Program-made: the position numbers and the translations under genes
Assembly: GCF_963576615.1 (NCBI RefSeq)
Contig: NC_088711.1
Location: forward strand, 39,800,621-39,864,620
DNA from: Watersipora subatra
Taxonomy: Eukaryota; Bryozoa; Gymnolaemata; Cheilostomatida; Watersiporidae
Reading direction: 5' to 3'
DNA: 64,000 bases
The notes under the pieces: generated by a model
Databases searched by the model: none
What the model was told of the DNA's origin: nothing
What the model saw: the letters and a program-made list of their open reading frames with translations, nothing else
Part shown: in pieces, positions 1-11,300 of the stretch
How the letters are laid out: each line of letters opens with the position of its first letter
Position numbering within the stretch: position 1 is the first letter of the stretch

Positions 1-723
1 CTGCTCAACAGGCGTCTGTTATGTGAATCTATGTGCTGTTTCATGTTCGGAATGCAAGAGTAGCTGAGTTTTAGTGTGTGTCTGTTAAATACTTTGTGCA
101 GTGAATGAGTAGGCGGGAAGCATGCATCTATAATGTTTATAAATTTTCTGCCTATGTTAGTCTGTACGTTGGCGTTAAAAGGGGGTTGTACTATGTTACG
201 AGTGGCTTACGCTGTCTCTTGTTAGTTGCTGGCCGGGTCGGGATGTGTTTGTATTTTAGTGGGTGGTTATAACCACTGCCATTGAGTGCTTTTGGGTTAG
301 GGGTGCTGCTTTGCTAAATTCATGCTCATTACTGGACAGTGTAGTTAGTCGCAAATTAATGTTGTGTGGTAGATTTTTGATTACAGTAGGTGGGTGGTTA
401 CTGTTTTTGTGAACATATAGTGTTGTGTTGCTAGGTTTGGCATAGGGTGAGTAGGTGTTTGCATTAAGGTTAAAAGTTACATCAAGGAAATTTACAGACT
501 TTTTATTAGCTTTGATGGTTAATTTCAGTTTGTGCTGATTAAATATTTTGCATATCAATTTCTTGAGTCGTTCAATTTTTTGTGGGCAGGCTGTGCTGAT
601 GGCTAGTCTATTGTCTCTGTATAGTCCGATGTTTTCTCGAAGCTGTCTGGGTAGCAGCGACAACATGTATGTGCCAACTAATTCGCATGTTTCCGCTCCG
701 TCAAAGCTACCCATTGTTACGTC
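1..723 (-). pseudogene. Penelope-like element, reverse transcriptase part (inverted arm)
   Basis: Read on the minus strand, 750 down to 256 encodes the C-terminal half of a Penelope-type reverse transcriptase: the motif GSFDGAETCELVG, then GLYRDNRLAI where active members normally have YRDD, then NFLDVTFNL and the Y/K/P-rich stretch typical of the family. Below 256 the frame continues, with stops, into the linker leading to the GIY-YIG domain (NIG, SLHKVFNRHTLKLSYS) and runs off the window. The altered catalytic pair and internal stops mark it as dead. It meets a plus-strand copy of the same family head-to-head near 720. Family identity is strong from motif order. Confidence 0.85.
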
Positions 724-1345
724 ACTGCACAAAGTATTTAACAGACACACACTAAAACTCAGCTACTCTTGCATTCCGAACATGAAACAGCACATAGATT
801 CACATAACAGACGCCTGTTGAGCAGCCAGCAGAGCACAACTACAAACAGGGCTTGCAATTGTAGAGTAAGGAACAACTGCCCACTAGCTGGAAACTGCCT
901 AACCATGAACATAATATACCGGGCCATAGTGACTAAAGAAGATACGAGCACCGAGAGCACCTACATAGGACTATGCACAACCGACTTCAAATCCAGATTT
1001 AAAAACCACACGGCCTCTTTCACACACAGTGACAAGCAAAACAGCACAGAACTTAGTAAACACATCTGGAAACTTAAGAATGACAATGCAAGCTACAGGA
1101 TTAAATAGAAAATTATGCAGAAAGCTAGACCTTATTCAAACCAAACAAAGAAATGCCATCTGTGCCTTAGTGAAAAGTATTACATCATTTTCAGGCCAGA
1201 AACAGCCACCTTAAACAAAAGAAACGAAATAAACAATACATGCCGACACTCCAAGAAATACCTACTCAGCCAATACGATCCAGGAAGAGGCGGAGCTACA
1301 GACACCACCATCAACATCAGGGGAGGCAATCCCACCCGCCATTCA
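720..1345 (+). pseudogene. Penelope-like element, GIY-YIG endonuclease part
   Basis: The plus strand encodes the linker SLHKVFNRHTLKLSYS, a cysteine cluster (CNC…NNCPLAGNC), a GIY-YIG-like core (IIYRAIV…TYIGLC…RFKNHTASF) and the end of the domain (KKCHLCLSEKYYII). A TAG at 1106–1108 breaks the frame exactly where it should continue; the same frame resumes at 1109 and stays open to about 1360. It is therefore a one-codon nonsense copy. The first ~100 nt repeat positions 1–106 in inverted orientation. In this family the domain nicks target DNA for insertion. Confidence 0.85.
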
Positions 1346-1521
1346 ACACAAGTCACCTGAAGAGTGCACCAGCATGAAACAGACCTGTCGTGACCCCAGA
1401 GTAAAACATCAATCTGGAAGAAAGATAAGTAAAATTAGCTTATTCCACACTCTAGTTAGTTATAACACTCCGCACTTTTTAGAGCGTAGAGTGCTGTTAG
1501 CAGTAGGCTTGACCACTTATC

Positions 1522-1629
<108 letters not shown>

Positions 1630-1633
1630 TCAT

Positions 1634-1679
1634 GCTACAGACAGTACTGTTTCGGCTATTGAAGCCTCATCAGTGCAGC
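1634..1679 (-). ncRNA. Type I hammerhead ribozyme, copy 1
   Basis: Minus-strand order: stem I strand GCTGCA, CTGATGA, stem II GGCT–TCAAT–AGCC, GAAA, stem III CAGT/ACTG, then GTC and the cleavage point between 1640 and 1639, followed by TGTAGC, which pairs with GCTGCA (six pairs, one wobble). All core nucleotides of the hammerhead are present in the right order. Stem III has no loop, as in the weak-stem-III hammerheads of animals that act best as dimers. Seen directly by hand folding; activity is not shown. Confidence 0.85.
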
Positions 1680-1892
1680 TCAGAGCTTAGGCAAGGGACA
1701 CAAATCCAATTACCAATGAGAGTTGACTTCCTGCCATGAAACAACTAGGTTGGCTCACAGACTTTAAAAAAGTCAATAAGCTGGCACCAGAGTGCTCAAA
1801 TCACAAAAGTGATGAGCTTTGCACAATGGCTAATAGTGCCGCACCTCTCACAGAGTGCTCAACCAAACCGAAGTAAGGAAGCAAATACTCAT

Positions 1893-1938
1893 GCTACAGA
1901 CAGTACTGTTTCGGCTATTGAAGCCTCATCAGTGCAGC
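1893..1938 (-). ncRNA. Type I hammerhead ribozyme, copy 2
   Basis: An identical core, stem I, stem II and stem III to copy 1, displaced by exactly 259 bp. The predicted cleavage point is between 1899 and 1898. Two intact cores in tandem are what is needed to process a monomer from a longer transcript. Confidence 0.85.
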
Positions 1939-1999
1939 TCAGAGCTTAGGCAAGGGACACAAATCCCATTACCAATGAGAGTTGACTTCTTGCCATGAA

Positions 2000-3556
2000 T
2001 ATACATATATATATAAAAAAATTGTTTCCTCACCCCGGATACCCCATATGGGTGGTAAATTCTGCTCTTACTCGGGTCTCCTACCAGAGACCTGGGAGTT
2101 TGAGCACTCACCTCAAGATCTTAGCTGTTCCCAATAGCGCACTTTTCTGCAACTCACCTGAGTTGATTGCTGTTGGTATTTGGGCAAGCCACATTTTATG
2201 CGCCGGTGTTATTGCGCCCAGTGCCCCAATGACTACAGGAATTACAGTTGTTCTTACATTCCAGCATTTTTCAATCTCTTCTCCAAGAGGGAAATATTTC
2301 TCTACCTTTTCTTTTTCTTTGCCGGCTATATTGTAGTCACTGGGTACTGCTATATCTATTATAGTAGCCCTCTTGTTCTCCTTGTCTACCACCACTATAT
2401 CTGGTTGGTTTGCTAGGACATGCTTGTCAGTTCGGATGTAGAAGTCCCAGAGGATCTTAGCGCGGCCATTTTCATTCACCTTACCAGGAACTTCCCACCA
2501 GTGTTGTGGTTTATTAAGGCCATACTCATCACAAAGACTTCTATACACAATACCTGTGACATGATTATGCCGCTCAGTGTATGCGTTCCCTGCTAGCTGT
2601 CTGCATCCACTGATGATGTGTTGGATGGTCTCAAGTGCATCTTTGCACAGTCTGCATCTAGGATCGTCTCTAGTGTGACAGATTTTCGTTTGGAGTTGCC
2701 TTGTTTGGAGCACTTGCTCCTGGGCTGCCATGATTAGCGACTCTGTATTGGCTGTTAGGTTTCCTTTGTTCAGCCACATATATGTCTGGTGAAGATCGCC
2801 AACCTTAGATATTTGTTGGTGGTAAGCACCATGAAGAGGTTTCGTGTGCCAGTCAATTTCCTCATCATCAGGGCGTAGGTCCGTTGTAAGAGCAGCCGAT
2901 TGAAATTCAGCTAGCAACTTATCTGAGATGGCCATGGAGGCTGCATATGCTTTGATGCTTTGCTCCTCCTCTTTCACTGTTTGCTGTACACTTTTGAGTC
3001 CCCTACCGCCATCTTTCCTATCAAGATACAATCTAGTAGTATCAGATTTTGGGTGGAGTGCTCCATGCATGGTCAGCAGTTTACGAGTTGCTATATCTGT
3101 TTCTTTGATGGCTTCCTCAGTCCACTTTATTATGCCTGCTGGATATCTTATTACTGGCAGTGCGTAGGCATTTATTGCCATGATTTGGTTCTTGGCATTG
3201 AGCTGGCTCCGTAAGACCTGCCGAAGGCGTTTCTTGTATTCGGTAATGGCTTTGTGACGTACCTCGGCTTCGTGGTTGATGTTGCTTTGCATAACCCCCA
3301 AGTACTTGTACCCTTCTTCTATATCTTTGATGGTACCATTTGGCATTCTTAGGCCATCTGTGAGCATAGATTGGCCTTTCTTAAGAATTAGCCTCCCACA
3401 TTTCTCAATACCGAAGGTCATTCCGATGTCCTTGCTGTATACCTGAGTGAGGTGTATTAGCGAATCAATGTCCCTTTCTTTGTTAGCGTACAGCTTGATG
3501 TCATCCATGTAGAAGAGGTGGTTTATCTTGGTGCCACTCTATATATATATATATAT
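2000..3556 (-). mobile_element. 5'-truncated RLE-type LINE insertion
   Basis: The element covers the coding part at 2108–3545 and a short 3' region down to the TA tract near 2000. Truncation of the 5' end at a TA microsatellite is consistent with incomplete target-primed reverse transcription. No target-site duplication could be recognised, because both ends lie in TA-rich sequence. Confidence 0.75.
2108..3508 (-). CDS. RLE-type non-LTR retrotransposon polyprotein, C-terminal 466 residues (5'-truncated)
   Basis: The frame opens upstream with NHLFY and then MDDIKLYA, the reverse-transcriptase active site (YMDD). Thumb and connection regions follow, then a CCHC knuckle near residue 284 (CRLCKDAL…HIISGC…RHNHV). 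A restriction-like endonuclease domain lies at about residues 350–400 (H…NQPDIVVVD…IIDIAVP, the PD…D pattern). This order, with no apurinic endonuclease in front, is that of R2/NeSL-like elements. The frame is open to its stop, but everything before the YMDD motif is missing and the copy ends in a short TA tract at 3541–3556, so it cannot work alone. The exact clade is not decided. Confidence 0.88.
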   Translation of the reverse strand: MDDIKLYANKERDIDSLIHLTQVYSKDIGMTFGIEKCGRLILKKGQSMLTDGLRMPNGTIKDIEEGYKYLGVMQSNINHEAEVRHKAITEYKKRLRQVLRSQLNAKNQIMAINAYALPVIRYPAGIIKWTEEAIKETDIATRKLLTMHGALHPKSDTTRLYLDRKDGGRGLKSVQQTVKEEEQSIKAYAASMAISDKLLAEFQSAALTTDLRPDDEEIDWHTKPLHGAYHQQISKVGDLHQTYMWLNKGNLTANTESLIMAAQEQVLQTRQLQTKICHTRDDPRCRLCKDALETIQHIISGCRQLAGNAYTERHNHVTGIVYRSLCDEYGLNKPQHWWEVPGKVNENGRAKILWDFYIRTDKHVLANQPDIVVVDKENKRATIIDIAVPSDYNIAGKEKEKVEKYFPLGEEIEKCWNVRTTVIPVVIGALGAITPAHKMWLAQIPTAINSGELQKSALLGTAKILR

Positions 3557-3563
3557 GTATATG

Positions 3564-4324
3564 CAGTCAAACATGGATAACTCGCCCACGGATAGCTCGA
3601 ACACATGGTTAATTCGAACGGTTTCTTTGGTCCGTTCCCACGTAATGATGAATTTCTATAAATAACTCAAACTCAACACTGTTAACTCGAACTGTTTTTT
3701 TGCCCAACGGCTACCGAAAGGGTTGTTATCGCTTTAGAAAATCACTTTATTCCAAGCCATAGAGGTAAACCTCAACTTTTCGTAATTCATAAGCGTCGTT
3801 ATTTCCACCATCGGCAATATATTTTTTTCAATGACCTTTCTAAAGGTTTGGTAAAATTTGATTCATACCAAACATCCACTTAGCGATCGCCCTTCAGAAG
3901 CAAAGTAAAGTGAGGTAATCTTTGCATAAACTTCAAGAAAAATCGGCAAAATTGATCGTGGGTAAAACGCTCAAAAGAAAAAGATGTCTTTTCTTTTGAG
4001 CATTTCAACAACGATCAAGTTTTGCCAATGTCAATCTAAAAAAACGTCCTGGCAATAACATTACCTCAAACAACGAACCAATCTCAAGTGATAGAAAAAT
4101 CTCTATACTTTTTGATAAAAATGTTTTAAACTTTACATTAGAAGCATTTAATTTGAAACAAGCCATTTGTGCTTTTGATTTATATTATAGTTTGTATATG
4201 TACATGTATCTACTAATAAATAAGTAAATACATGGACTTGTGACAGTGCTCTGATAACTTGGACGCTCTGATAATTCGAACACTTGCTCGGTCCCGTGAA
4301 GTTCGAGTTATCCATGTTCGACTG
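3564..4324. mobile_element. Pogo/Tigger-like non-autonomous DNA element (MITE, 761 bp)
   Basis: The ends are inverted repeats: CAGTCAAACATGGATAACTC on the left, and on the right the reverse complement of CAGTCGAACATGGATAACTC. TA follows the right end (4325–4326); the left flank reads TG, one change from TA. Subterminal copies of TTCGAAC/GTTCGAA motifs occur inside both ends. There is no open frame. The termini resemble those of pogo-type Tc1/mariner elements, and a pogo transposase fragment lies at 35794–36085. Confidence 0.75.
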
Positions 4325-4379
4325 TATATAGTTTTTGTAAACAGGATTAGATACATTATTATCAACACCCCATGACAAG

Positions 4380-4720
4380 TTACCTCCAATTAACAGACAT
4401 GGTTATTCATGTTTGGGTCTACTCATTTTTGTGAACAAGAATGCTCCATCATGAACCATAACAAAACAGATCAGTGCTCATGGTTAACAAATAAACACTT
4501 GAATGATTTTGTTAAACATGCTGCTAATCAAGAATTGTTATTGAATACTAATGCATCAAGTACTAGGGCATTTAGATGCAAACACTGAGTGCAGAAACCG
4601 CACTTGAAAATTGTCTAAATTCAGGAGCAAGCATTGGCGATTAGGTTGCAGGAAATCTGTAAAAGAGAAAAAACTGTGATGATAGAGAATTCATTTGCCC
4701 TTATACAGTAATTACAGATC
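4380..4720 (+). pseudogene. hAT (GTF2IRD2-like) transposase remnant
   Basis: In broken frames the plus strand reads like a hAT transposase segment (…FGSTYFCEQxFSIMN.NKT…LTNKHLN…) shared with copies at 29460, 32480, 33555 and 34364. This copy preserves the uninterrupted sequence around CTTGAATG (about 4491–4510), which is split by an insertion in the copy at 33.6 kb. The copy continues as non-coding repeat to about 5000, matching 34640–35260. Confidence 0.6.
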
Positions 4721-5336
4721 CTTAAAAATGTGACATTAGTATGGTTTCATGTCAAAGACCATGCATATTGTAGAATGAATGTTCCTTTACTGAGTTTGTC
4801 TACCTGTGAACAGAAGGTCTAGATCTGGCCTCAGAGTAATCTGAGTTTGACATGACTGGTCTAAATACTTGTTGAAAAAGGGATATAGTACAAAATCTAA
4901 TAATTTAAAAGATTCGTTGACCGCTGTATTACACTGTAGAAAAATTGGACTAAAGAGAGAGTATTAAAACCTTAAAACGTTGCCTTAAAACAGATCTACC
5001 GCATAAGCTGTGTGTTAAACTTCTTCAAAGCACTACAAGAATGTGCCTATAAACTTTGGCAGACATTTCAAGCAGACACAAATATGAAGATTCTAAACAC
5101 CAAGTCATTCAAAAGATGTGGGCTGATTAACACTCTAGATAACTCTGAGTATAACAAAATTCATTTTTTCAGGTCAGACGGTCCGATTTAGACTTGGCCG
5201 GAATATATACAGCAAGTGTGGGCCAGCGCTGGGATTACCAACAAAAATTGCATTCAACTATTTGACTCTGATGAGCAAACTTCAGAGAATGATGAGGATT
5301 GTTTCAATAGCGGTGTAAATGTATCATTTGTATTTT

Positions 5337-6045
5337 AACAGTTAACACTTTATTACTTGAACACCACCCATTTATTGAACGCCACCGCTAATTAAACAGC
5401 ATCATCAAAAAAGGTTGAATGCCATGGCACTCAAATAAAGGTTTTACGGTATATCATGGAGTGAATGGGCAATTACATGTACATAGAGGTTTTTCAAGCA
5501 AACATATTGTCTTAATTACAAAAGAAATGCTATTCAAGTTACTAACAAGCTGAGATGAAAAGAAAACAACTCCAAAAGGTACAAACAGACTTACAAAGCA
5601 CTAACACATCATATTTGTAAGTAGAAAATAATTGATAACTAGGGCTGTACTAGCTACACTCGTCATTGCTTGTTTAATTTGCTCAGCTTTTCACCATTCA
5701 CACGATTAGCTAGAGAGGATTAGATGGCTTTTTAAACTTTCACCGCTATTTGAGCAATGTGGTTGGCGTTTTGCTTTTTAATTTGAAAAGCTTCTAGGTT
5801 TGAGCAAAACTGGAAAATGAAAAAACCTACACTTCTTGTGAAGTTGTTTGTTGCAAAAACATAAAGAAATTTGATCAAGAAGAACTGCTGCAATAAACTG
5901 AATGTATTTATGGCTGAATAATGATTCTTTAAAGGTTGAATTGTCCTTTGAGCTATTAACAACTCAAACAGTGCTTCCAAGAAGTTAGTTGATTGCTGTG
6001 CACACTCACGTGTAAATAACAAGTTTACTAGTTAGTCACAAAATT
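5337..6045. repeat. Dispersed repeat family copy
   Basis: 5676–6045 matches 40304–40680 in direct orientation, and the start of the match recurs at about 63885–64000. 5440–5600 matches 35310–35480 in inverted orientation. No coding frame is conserved between copies. The block ends with the sequence CTCACGTGTAAATAAC in both main copies. Confidence 0.7.
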
Positions 6046-6825
6046 TCTATAAGATTAAAAACTGGCAAGAACAAGTAATGCCACATCCTGACATCCTTAA
6101 CAAAAGACTATGGTGGAAGTACATGTTTACGAAGAGAGATCAGTAACCTAGTATCTTAAGCATACAACTGTCATGTATGTAATATGATATAATATATGCC
6201 ACGAGGGAACTGAACCATCGTGAACAGACCCATATTGAAGGTATTACAATGTGTCAGAAGTGAAGTGTGAATATATTCTTATATAAACTTCCCTAACACT
6301 CATTCATGATGTACGCTGATACTACTTACACTTTATTGTTGTATTCAACTTGTACCAGAATTGTTAACCATTCTCCTCCAAAAACGTTTTCTGATTTACA
6401 TTAGAGAATGCTATAGCTATTATACATGTGCCTAAGGCTTGGAAAGCATTATCCACATATGAACATAATAAAATTATTGGAAATATTTTGGACACCTTAT
6501 CAGGACAACTCATCTCATAATTATTCAAAAGTGACAAGTCATACAACTGCGTCGAGTATAATCAAAATACATTTTATGATTCTCATGCAATATATATGTA
6601 CAGTCACACTTCGAAAAATGAAGGTGGTCCATTCTAATGTTCATTTTAAATGTTATAACTGTTATATGTTGAAGGAAATATTATTCTAAAAACATATTGT
6701 ATTCTGTATAATTCAGTTTCAGAGACTCAAAAGACAATCATCAACTATTCAAATGTGTGAAACATGGAAATTTAGGCATTATATAAAACAATGTAAACAA
6801 TTTAATGTCTAAAATTAAATTATAT
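6046..6825. other. AT-rich stretch, nothing recognised
   Basis: No conserved frame, inverted terminal repeat or tandem structure was seen. Open frames are short and of skewed composition. Confidence 0.5.
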
Positions 6826-6834
6826 ATCTTATAT

Positions 6835-7255
6835 ATATAAATCTCATTGTCTATCTGTCTGGTTATGGTGATAGTTTTAGTAATGAAAAATTCCCTTCGC
6901 CGAGGATTTGGTCTCGAATTTTCCAGGCGTACAGGCACAAAAGCTAAACCCTAAGCTAATAGAAAATATTTCTTCTAGAGCTTGAGCCGATCAGCTTCCA
7001 CCTGCTTTTGGGATTTTTCTTGCAGTAAAACAGTTATTTTTAAATAATTGGTCTAAAATAGTAATTTTCAAGGCAAACTTGAAAGTGCAAAAATATATAT
7101 AAATCTCAGCGTCCATCTGTCCAGTTACAGTGATAAAGTTTAATTATCGAAAAACTCCCTTTGCAGAGGACATCAATATGGACCTTCCAGACCTACAGAC
7201 ACACGAGCTAACCACTGAGCTACTTCTACCTTACCTTATCTGCATTATTTCAGCA
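6835..7255 (-). repeat. Two related SINE-like repeats
   Basis: 6840–6960 and 7095–7250 share an order of short blocks (ATAAATCTCA…GTC.ATCTGTC…GTTA, then CCCTT.GC.GAGGA, then TTCCAG.C.TACAG). On the minus strand the second contains GTAGCTCAGTGGTTAGCTCG, close to a tRNA A box. The first contains ATTCGAGACCAAATCC, close to a B box. They are probably tRNA-derived SINEs, but they are too diverged to be sure. Confidence 0.45.
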
Positions 7256-7541
7256 CGTACCTATGTATGTACATACTTATAAGTCCAAGTCATGATCTCT
7301 ACAGAACACTACCTTGTGTTTACCACAACCTAATTTACATACAGATAGGTAAGTGCCGTTACCTATGTAGCTAAAGCTTCTTAAAAAATTGGAACTTTTT
7401 ATATAGAAATGCCATGGAGTTTTTGATGCCAAGAAAGTTTCTACATGCATATATGAACTACTTCATAGTCGCTAAACTTCAGACATTGCTTAAGATTTCA
7501 GTTAAGCTGTTGTGTCTTATTAGAAATGATCCAGGCGCTCT

Positions 7542-7651
7542 CTAATAGGCTTTCTTCCTGACACCATCCTTTTCCATAAAAGAAGCAGTCTCTGGTATTA
7601 TGGCATTGGAAAGGTCCCTAATTCCCATCTTTGCTGTCTCATCACTCAGTA
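7542..7651 (-). CDS. Set A exon 7 (terminal)
   Basis: The acceptor TTTTATTACAG precedes [18 protein letters not shown]…, ending in TAG. The first 12 residues differ from gene B exon 7 by one residue, and the exon length is the same (110 nt). Confidence 0.78.
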
Positions 7652-8177
7652 CTGTAATAAAATGATTTCCGCTAATATACATTTTTACCCATACTGTTTT
7701 TATATGTTTTCATGTAATGTTTTTAGCTCGAGGTTATCTGCTCAATACTGCCATCCTGCTTTGAGTTATCTTCTTGTAAATAGAGTTATCTATTTTGCTT
7801 TCTTTTTGATCCACTTGCTTAATTTGACTGAGTCACCTCAGGTTATACGAATTTAAAATAAAATATATAGTATTGTCACTAGGTAAACAATACCATAATA
7901 CAGATGAAGCTATCCTAATGTAATTGTTTTATGGGCATATTTACCACTAGCTATAGCTTTCTCATCCTCCTTCTGCACCAGAGCTTCAGTAATATTTATC
8001 CACTCGTCTGTGTCAGCCATGAAAATTTTATCTATAAAACGAAAGTAGGGAAAGTACTAATATTCAATATTTACTCTCACCACTTGAGCGCTATGTTGTA
8101 GTATTGTAAAGGAAACTGCGAGTTCCTTTTACTCTCCACAAAACAGTCAAATAACAACACAGTATTAACCACCAATG

Positions 8178-8222
<45 letters not shown>

Positions 8223-8305
8223 TATAAATATATATATATATAAATATAAACATAAATATATATACATATATATATATAACATATATATAACATATATATA
8301 TATAC

Positions 8306-8363
<58 letters not shown>

Positions 8364-11300
8364 TTATATATATATATATAATAAATAAATATACATAAGC
8401 ATACATGTATGACAGGTTACGAGTGGGACTTTTACACCAAACATTTCTGAAGTATACACCTAGTGTGTTGATTTAGCCGAAAAGGAATGGTGGCTTTGTG
8501 CAAGTTGACTCTGCCATTTTTAAGGAACGTTTTTGCCTACCCATAAACCAGGGTCTTTTAGACTGGCTTATCTTTGGAACTTTTGTGTGCAGTTTTACAG
8601 GTATACAAGCTTCAGCTTCCATTTGATTCCAGAGTAATTTTGGACAGCTACATGTATGGCTAAATGCTCCTTAATGGCCACTTAGTCTGGAGTGGTAGGG
8701 GCAGGCGTTGTGCGTATCGTCTCTCTATTACTTCTCAAGCTCTTTCGTGCAAGAGTCCATCTTGGCAGGGTGTCTCTGACCAGTGGCTCAAAATGTTTTT
8801 CGCCAATGTTGCATTGGTGTAAAGTCTCAGTTCCACTAGTTTCCCTGTTTCCTCAGTTCGGTTACTTCTAGCTGGGGCAGTGTTTACGGACGTGCCTTTG
8901 GTCTCTTAGCCACTAAATTGGAGGGTTTTTTCACCAAGCATGGCTTTTTTGTTTGTAGTTGCTGAACCTGTTTTTTAGCTGCTGTACAAGTAGCACCAGC
9001 TGACTGACGGTCTAGTCTTGTACTACTGCAGTTTGTTCCACTGGCCCTCTGTTGAAGAATAGCCATCAACTGGCATTCCTGGGTTTGATCTGGAAGAACT
9101 CTGTGATAGCTTAAACCGCCTCTGTCATCATGGGTGTGGAAACTGCCTATAAGTGTAGTTGAAGGCTGGAGGGGTTCAGAGTGTTGCAGAACAGCTTTTG
9201 GGCTATGTTCGCTCGGTAAGGGCCAACAAGTTCCTGCTACTCAGTTTAGTCAATATGCCAATAGGTCTTGGAGACCAAACTGAGCTTGCGGTGCATCAAA
9301 GATGGCTTCTACTCAAATGGCTTGACCACAGTTATTTGTGTCTTCTCATGAAGCCTTCCAAAGATGGAGTAAACTGGCCACTTCAGTCCATAAATTGACC
9401 TCGGCTGCTTTTTTGAATCGGCTGGTGAAAGACTCTATGTCTCTCGAGCCGGAGAATTGAAATGATTTAAACTGGTGAGCCAAGCCTGGGGCACTACCAT
9501 CATTCCTCCAGTACATCGGCCAAACATTCTGTACCTCTTTTTACTTTCTGGGTGTATCTGGTGATCTGCCTGTTTCCAATCCTTATAATTGCTGTAATTG
9601 CTATAATTCCCTGTTGCTAACCCTTGGGGCAGCTAACTCTCTCTGAGATCAGGAGGTGGGCTTGCCTTGAATCATTGGTTTTCTCTAAAATTCTCCCCTC
9701 ATTATTACTGGGATTGCTTTGGTTAGTGTATCCAGAGGTTTGCTGATTCCTTTGGAATTGAGATCTGTGATCCCACTGCCACCACCAGTGTAAACAAACA
9801 GAGCAAGTTTCTCCACTTGCCTCTCTAGAATCAAACCACTTGAGAGCAAGACAATAAATATATATCTATATATATAATTCATAGTATCATATTTATATAT
9901 ATAATTCATATCTATATATATAATTCATAGTAAATATGTATAAGGTTACAGTTCAAGATGCAACAAATGATGTATGATGATGCACGATGAGAGACTTCTA
10001 AGTGCTCTGGTTTTGGGGAATTTCTATGGTGTATTTATATCCACTGCAGGTTGCTTGACTATGCTCTTTGATGGTAAGGCCGACTTGGCAGCCAACCCTC
10101 GGCTGATCAAAAATGTTTCTGAAATTCCTGCCATTTATCAAGCCGGTACATGGTCTGGTCGTCGCGTCAGTTGCTTTGGCGTCGGCCTTCCACTCTATAT
10201 TTAGCTCAATTATAGTCCGGGCGATCATTCACCTTATAACTAAATTAATACCACCTTTATTTATCTAATATAGACATATTATACGAGTTGGCTGATATCG
10301 TTTATTGGAGAGGAATAATAAAGAAAAATATTGGTCTCTCCCCCAGCTAAATTGATGTTAGTTGAGATATGTAACAATATTTTATTAGTTTAGTTTAATT
10401 TGAGAATAATTCAAGGTATACTTTAAATACAAATATATATCGACATGAGCTGTATCATGATATAAATACAATACTATGATGTATATGCACTAAACTTGTA
10501 TGTCCGAACGTAGTCCTGCATGGCTAGACCAATGCGATGGATAATAATATATAGAATTCTCTTGAGAGTTTTACAAAACATTTCCATAGATTTCATGTAA
10601 AACGATAATAAAATTATAGCTGGAGTCAGTCTGGCAGTCTCCTACTAAGCACACAGCAAGTTAAACAATTGTTAAAGAGTAATTGGTAGAGTAAATAGTA
10701 GTATTAGTAAATAGTAGAGTATTAGTAGATTAAATACTTAAAATATAAAACAGTGTTCCGTGGTTGAAGCTTATTAAATTGAACAAAAATCCAATGACGA
10801 ACACAAATTTTCAATATAATCAAGCTGGCCAGTTGCATAGAAATAACACAAATAACAAATTCCTATTTGTGCTCAATTTAGTTGCAGTTTTGATGTGTAG
10901 CCTTTACGTGATGGGTGTGCACCAGTCAGAGCTAAAGAAAACACTGATACTCGAAGCATTAACGGATTTAGGAATAGAGTCTCACAGCTGTTGCGCTCTT
11001 GAGTGAATGTGACTTTAGCCAGCCAATAGTCAAAGTAAATTTTGAGAGTGCGACGCCATTATTTGAGGTTGAGAAAGAACAACTTGCTGACCTGCTCGAA
11101 CTACATAGCTTATATGCTTTCTTTTGTAGAGACAGTTCTCTCATTTGCTCTTTGGTAGGGGAAAACATAAGCGATCAGAATGATGACGCATATTTTAATC
11201 GTTGCACACAAATATGCAAAGGCATTTAAATGGCTATAAAAATTGATTAAAAAATCAAATTAAGTATACCAGTAATTTTAGATAGTTATTGCTGGAAGTT

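Noticed and set aside
548..720. N-terminal part of the plus-strand frame 548–1108
   Set aside because: Antisense to the minus-strand RT; only the part after 720 matches the endonuclease.
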